A stretch of DNA of 64,000 nt. It comes from Antedon bifida (taxonomy: Eukaryota; Echinodermata; Crinoidea; Comatulida; Antedonidae). A model generated the notes under the pieces. It was not told where the DNA came from and made no database searches. It saw only the letters and a list, made by a program, of their open reading frames with translations. The stretch covers positions 22,381,409-22,445,408 of the forward strand of contig OY727093.1 in assembly GCA_963402885.1 (NCBI GenBank). Direction: 5' to 3'. Positions within the stretch are counted from its first letter, which is position 1. Every line of letters begins with the position of its first letter. Below, piece by piece: positions 61,011-64,000 of this stretch. The position numbers and the translations under genes were made by a program.

Positions 61011-63640
61011 AGATAATAATAATCATCATTAGTTTTAATTTGATTTAATTAATATTAAACAAGTTTACTCGGAATCTAATAATGTTGTACAGAGAAAGAA
61101 AAAACTGGACACTATAAAAAGAGGAAAAATACAAATACAATCAAGTCAGGACATTATTAATACGAAAACAATAAATGTGATTCATCCTAATAACCTTGTA
61201 AGTCATATATTAGTAAAACATTAATAAACATAAACATACCTTTTATATAACCTTTTAAAAACAATATCGAAAAACACTTTGTTCGTCTGTTAGTAGTGTA
61301 CGTACGTACCAACGTTATGAATTCATTTCCTTCCAAAGCATTAACTTTCTTTGTCCTGGCGTTTTATGTAGGACCTCAAACATGTGCTTCATTTCCGGTA
61401 CTGGAAATACTTAAATATCAATGGGAATTATTGTTAAACAGATGTTCATGAGACAACAATAATTAAAACTCCTTGGTAACGAATTGGACCACAATTTAAA
61501 TTTTAACTTGTGCTTACGAAGTATAATGGTTCAAGTAAATGTTTTTCTGGTCAACGTGTTTCTTTAATAATTTGATATTTGTGCAAGATAACTCCTCCAA
61601 TCAGTACAAAGCAAAGCAAATTAAGGTTTGACTATAGGTGTGAGATCTTCGGGAAGTGGCTGCTTACAAGAAGAGGTTCAGTTGAGTACGTGAAAGCGAC
61701 AGCGTCTTTATTTTCCAGCCATTGTAAATTATTTAATGTCATCTATTGGCTGATTACTGCGTTGGTATTCTGACAGATAGTTTTCATCTATCTATTTCTT
61801 CTTATGTCTGGGCGTTTCTGTTAATGTTGTATTTTGGTTTCCTCAATGTGTCCCCAATCCATTTTTATACTGTAGCAATAATAATTTTTTTTTATGATTT
61901 TTATTTTTTAAATATTTACATACCAGTGTGTGCCTACCTCTATACAGGTACCTGTAATTCATTAATATTTTGTCATCATCGGTAATTAATTTACCGCATC
62001 ATTCATCAGCAAATCTACTTTCACTCATTAAGTTGTGTGCTGGTTCTGATACCTCTCATCTACCGTAACTACTACAGCTTGGTTCTCTAATATTATAACA
62101 CTATTATTTTAAGGAGTTAAAATATTGGTTGTTCTGAGAGAAACATTAATTAGTTCATTTAAAACACATATATATACTGTTTATTTTGTGTGCATCTGAA
62201 TTGAAGTCCAGGCTTGGGTTTTTGTAGAGCAGAGATAGCGATACTACAGACTGATCACGCGCATTGCAATAGTATACAAACAATAAATGTTTATGAGTGT
62301 GATGGCACAAATAATTTAAAGAGGTGAAAGAAAAAAGGTTATATTTGTACCATAGCACGAATATAAAACATTGCTTATTTGTTTTAAATAACATGAGATT
62401 CTTCTCATTTCATTCAGATTGAATACAAGGAAGTAGGCCTACGACTAGATCTAGTGTGGGCTAGGCTACATTTGATTCAGATTGAAAAGGAAGGTATTTA
62501 CCGCTATCACCTATCGCATATTTGATTTGAGATCATGTAATTAAGTAATTTGTATTTCATCGTCACTCGCGACAGAGCAAAATTGTAAACAGAAATCGAA
62601 AGTTGTTGTTAAGGGAGGTGGCACGTAGTTCCGGTCTTCTACTGACAAATAGTATTTCACCGCGCCCTCGCTTAAACATGCGGCAAGCATTGTTCTTATG
62701 CTGTTTCTATGGGGTCGCGCTCTCCGGGCTTAAAAACATTTTTTTTTATTGTCTATATAGTATTTCCAGGAAAACTGAGATTATAACATCATCCTCTCTC
62801 TCACATATTTTATTTCCTATTGAATAATTTTACAATCTCTGGTTGCTCTCTGGAGAGTACATCATGTAAAAATGCAATTAGGTTGCCCACATTTCTCCAA
62901 GCAATTAGACCTACAAAACTAAATCATGGTGATATTAACATGCTGTCGAAATGAGAAGATAAAACAATTTCATAAATACATTGCGATCAGTCTCTTTAAA
63001 ATCGCTTCATATAGGCCTAGGCCTATATTTATGTTTTTTAGGAAACTGTATCACGCAGAAGCTTATACATACTACAGCTGAAAAATAGGTATTTGGAAAC
63101 TTGGACTCGGCATGCTTAAACTCTAAATCACGTCTGGGAGAAGAGAGCCTACGATATGTATGCAGAAAGTAGTCTGGATGTCAACGTAGGCATTTATCAT
63201 TGAATAAATCCTTTCTCTATGGTAAATAGTTTTTGCGAATGGTATACATCAGAGAAGCTTCCCTGGTGTGTATATATAAAGAATTGTTTAATTATTGTCT
63301 GCGGCTGTACGACGAAGGTTCTGCGAAAATAGAAATGTTGTTTACTGGAATTTTGGGGTATGTGGGTCCCCGGAATATTATGAGCAATACTATACAGTAG
63401 TTTACTTTAAGATTATATTTTTGTTCTGTGCATCAGTAGGCCACGGACTTTGTTATGAAATAAAAGTTGATGGTTTGATTGCGGATATAATTAATCGATT
63501 GATAACTAAATCAACTACTACAAAATACATCCTTTAAACAGTGTTTAATACCCGATAGGCCCTGCTTTGTGATTAAATCAGACTACATGTTACGTTACAC
63601 AAAATGTTTACGGTAGCCTACTACTGAGTGAGTGAGTAAG
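61011..63640. other. Non-coding stretch
   Basis: No supported gene on either strand. I looked for upstream exons of the - strand receptor (signal peptide, Cys-rich modules in phase 1) and found none I would defend. Confidence 0.5.
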
Positions 63641-63940
63641 TGAGTGGCCGAGCGGTCAAGACAGTGGAACCGTAATTACGTAGCCATAACATCGGCAGGG
63701 TTCGAGGCTCACTCACTCTATGGTTCTGGTGGTAGAACGAGTCTTCTCGGATAAGGACTATAAACCGTAGGTCCAATGTACACAACTAGCTCGTGTGCAC
63801 TTTAAAGAACCTAGTACATCTTTCGAGACGAGTAGGGGGTTACCCCGGTGTATTAGTACACTCAGCAACTGGACCAGTCTTTGACTGAAGAGGTCACCCA
63901 GTATAAAAAAAAATAAATAAAAAATAAACAAACAAACTAC
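63641..63940 (+). mobile_element. tRNA-derived SINE
   Basis: The head is tRNA-like: A box GTGGCCGAGCGGTCAAGACA and B box GGGTTCGAGGC (63,698-63,708). The body reads TTCTCGGATAAGGACTATAA and CACTTTAAAGAACCTAGTAC, and ends GTCACCCAGTAT plus an A-rich tail (AAATAAATAAA). Same family as the - strand copy at 60,655-61,010. Not a tRNA gene: the 3' half does not pair with the head. Confidence 0.85.
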
Positions 63941-64000
63941 ATAATTAAACTAAAATAATTAATCATTAATCACTATTTCTAAAATTATTAAATAGAATAT

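Noticed and set aside
62603-62827. Possible signal-peptide exon for a host gene
   Set aside because: A hydrophobic stretch follows an internal Met, but there is no donor in a sensible phase and nothing downstream to join it to.
63641-63720. tRNA gene
   Set aside because: Good A and B boxes, but there is no matching acceptor stem. The conserved body, the A-rich tail and a second copy at 60,655-61,010 show a SINE.

Overview
The window is animal nuclear DNA. It is AT-rich, has spliced genes with canonical GT-AG introns, and carries modular extracellular domains (discoidin, C-type lectin, EGF-like) and a dense mix of DNA transposons, LINEs, a Penelope-type fragment and tRNA-derived SINEs. The very frequent AGGCCT/TAGGCCTA motif, the transposon mix and the lectin and receptor architectures make me think of an echinoderm or a related invertebrate deuterostome. 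That placement is a judgement; no marker gene fixes it.

Positions 1-12,472 hold three near-identical copies of one Harbinger-type DNA transposon. Copy A is cut by the window edge and inverted. Copy B is complete with a TTA target duplication and carries a 1.06-kb nested insertion. Copy C lies head-to-tail against B and lacks the outer ~16 bp of its left terminal repeat. Each full copy encodes a DDE transposase (404 aa, two exons, + strand) and a MADF-BESS DNA-binding protein (213 aa, three exons, - strand). The two genes are interlocked: MADF exons 2 and 3 lie inside the transposase intron, and transposase exon 2 lies inside MADF intron 1. This is the most unusual feature of the window.

Positions 12,473-25,960 have no convincing host gene. 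They hold non-autonomous DNA transposons (905 bp; 511 bp with TTAA flanks; 823 bp with a 5-bp duplication; 3,183 bp with ~0.5-kb inverted ends around a 30-bp minisatellite), a GACC-rich dispersed repeat and a local tandem duplication.

Positions 25,985-47,387 (+) hold a 14-exon gene model, phase-consistent throughout, for a secreted protein of about 1,042 aa: signal peptide, discoidin (F5/8 type C) domain, a long beta-rich region of unknown type, a C-type lectin domain and a Cys-containing tail. Its 8.8-kb first intron is full of LINE, SINE and Penelope fragments, and later introns carry palindromic insertions.

Positions 47,388-54,167 are intergenic, with inverted-repeat elements. Positions 54,168-59,767 (-) hold the 3' part of a single-pass receptor gene (EGF-like exons, transmembrane exon, ~455-residue cytoplasmic tail with several YxxL/V-type tyrosines). 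It is convergent with the lectin gene. The rest, to 64,000, holds two copies of one SINE family and no recognised gene.
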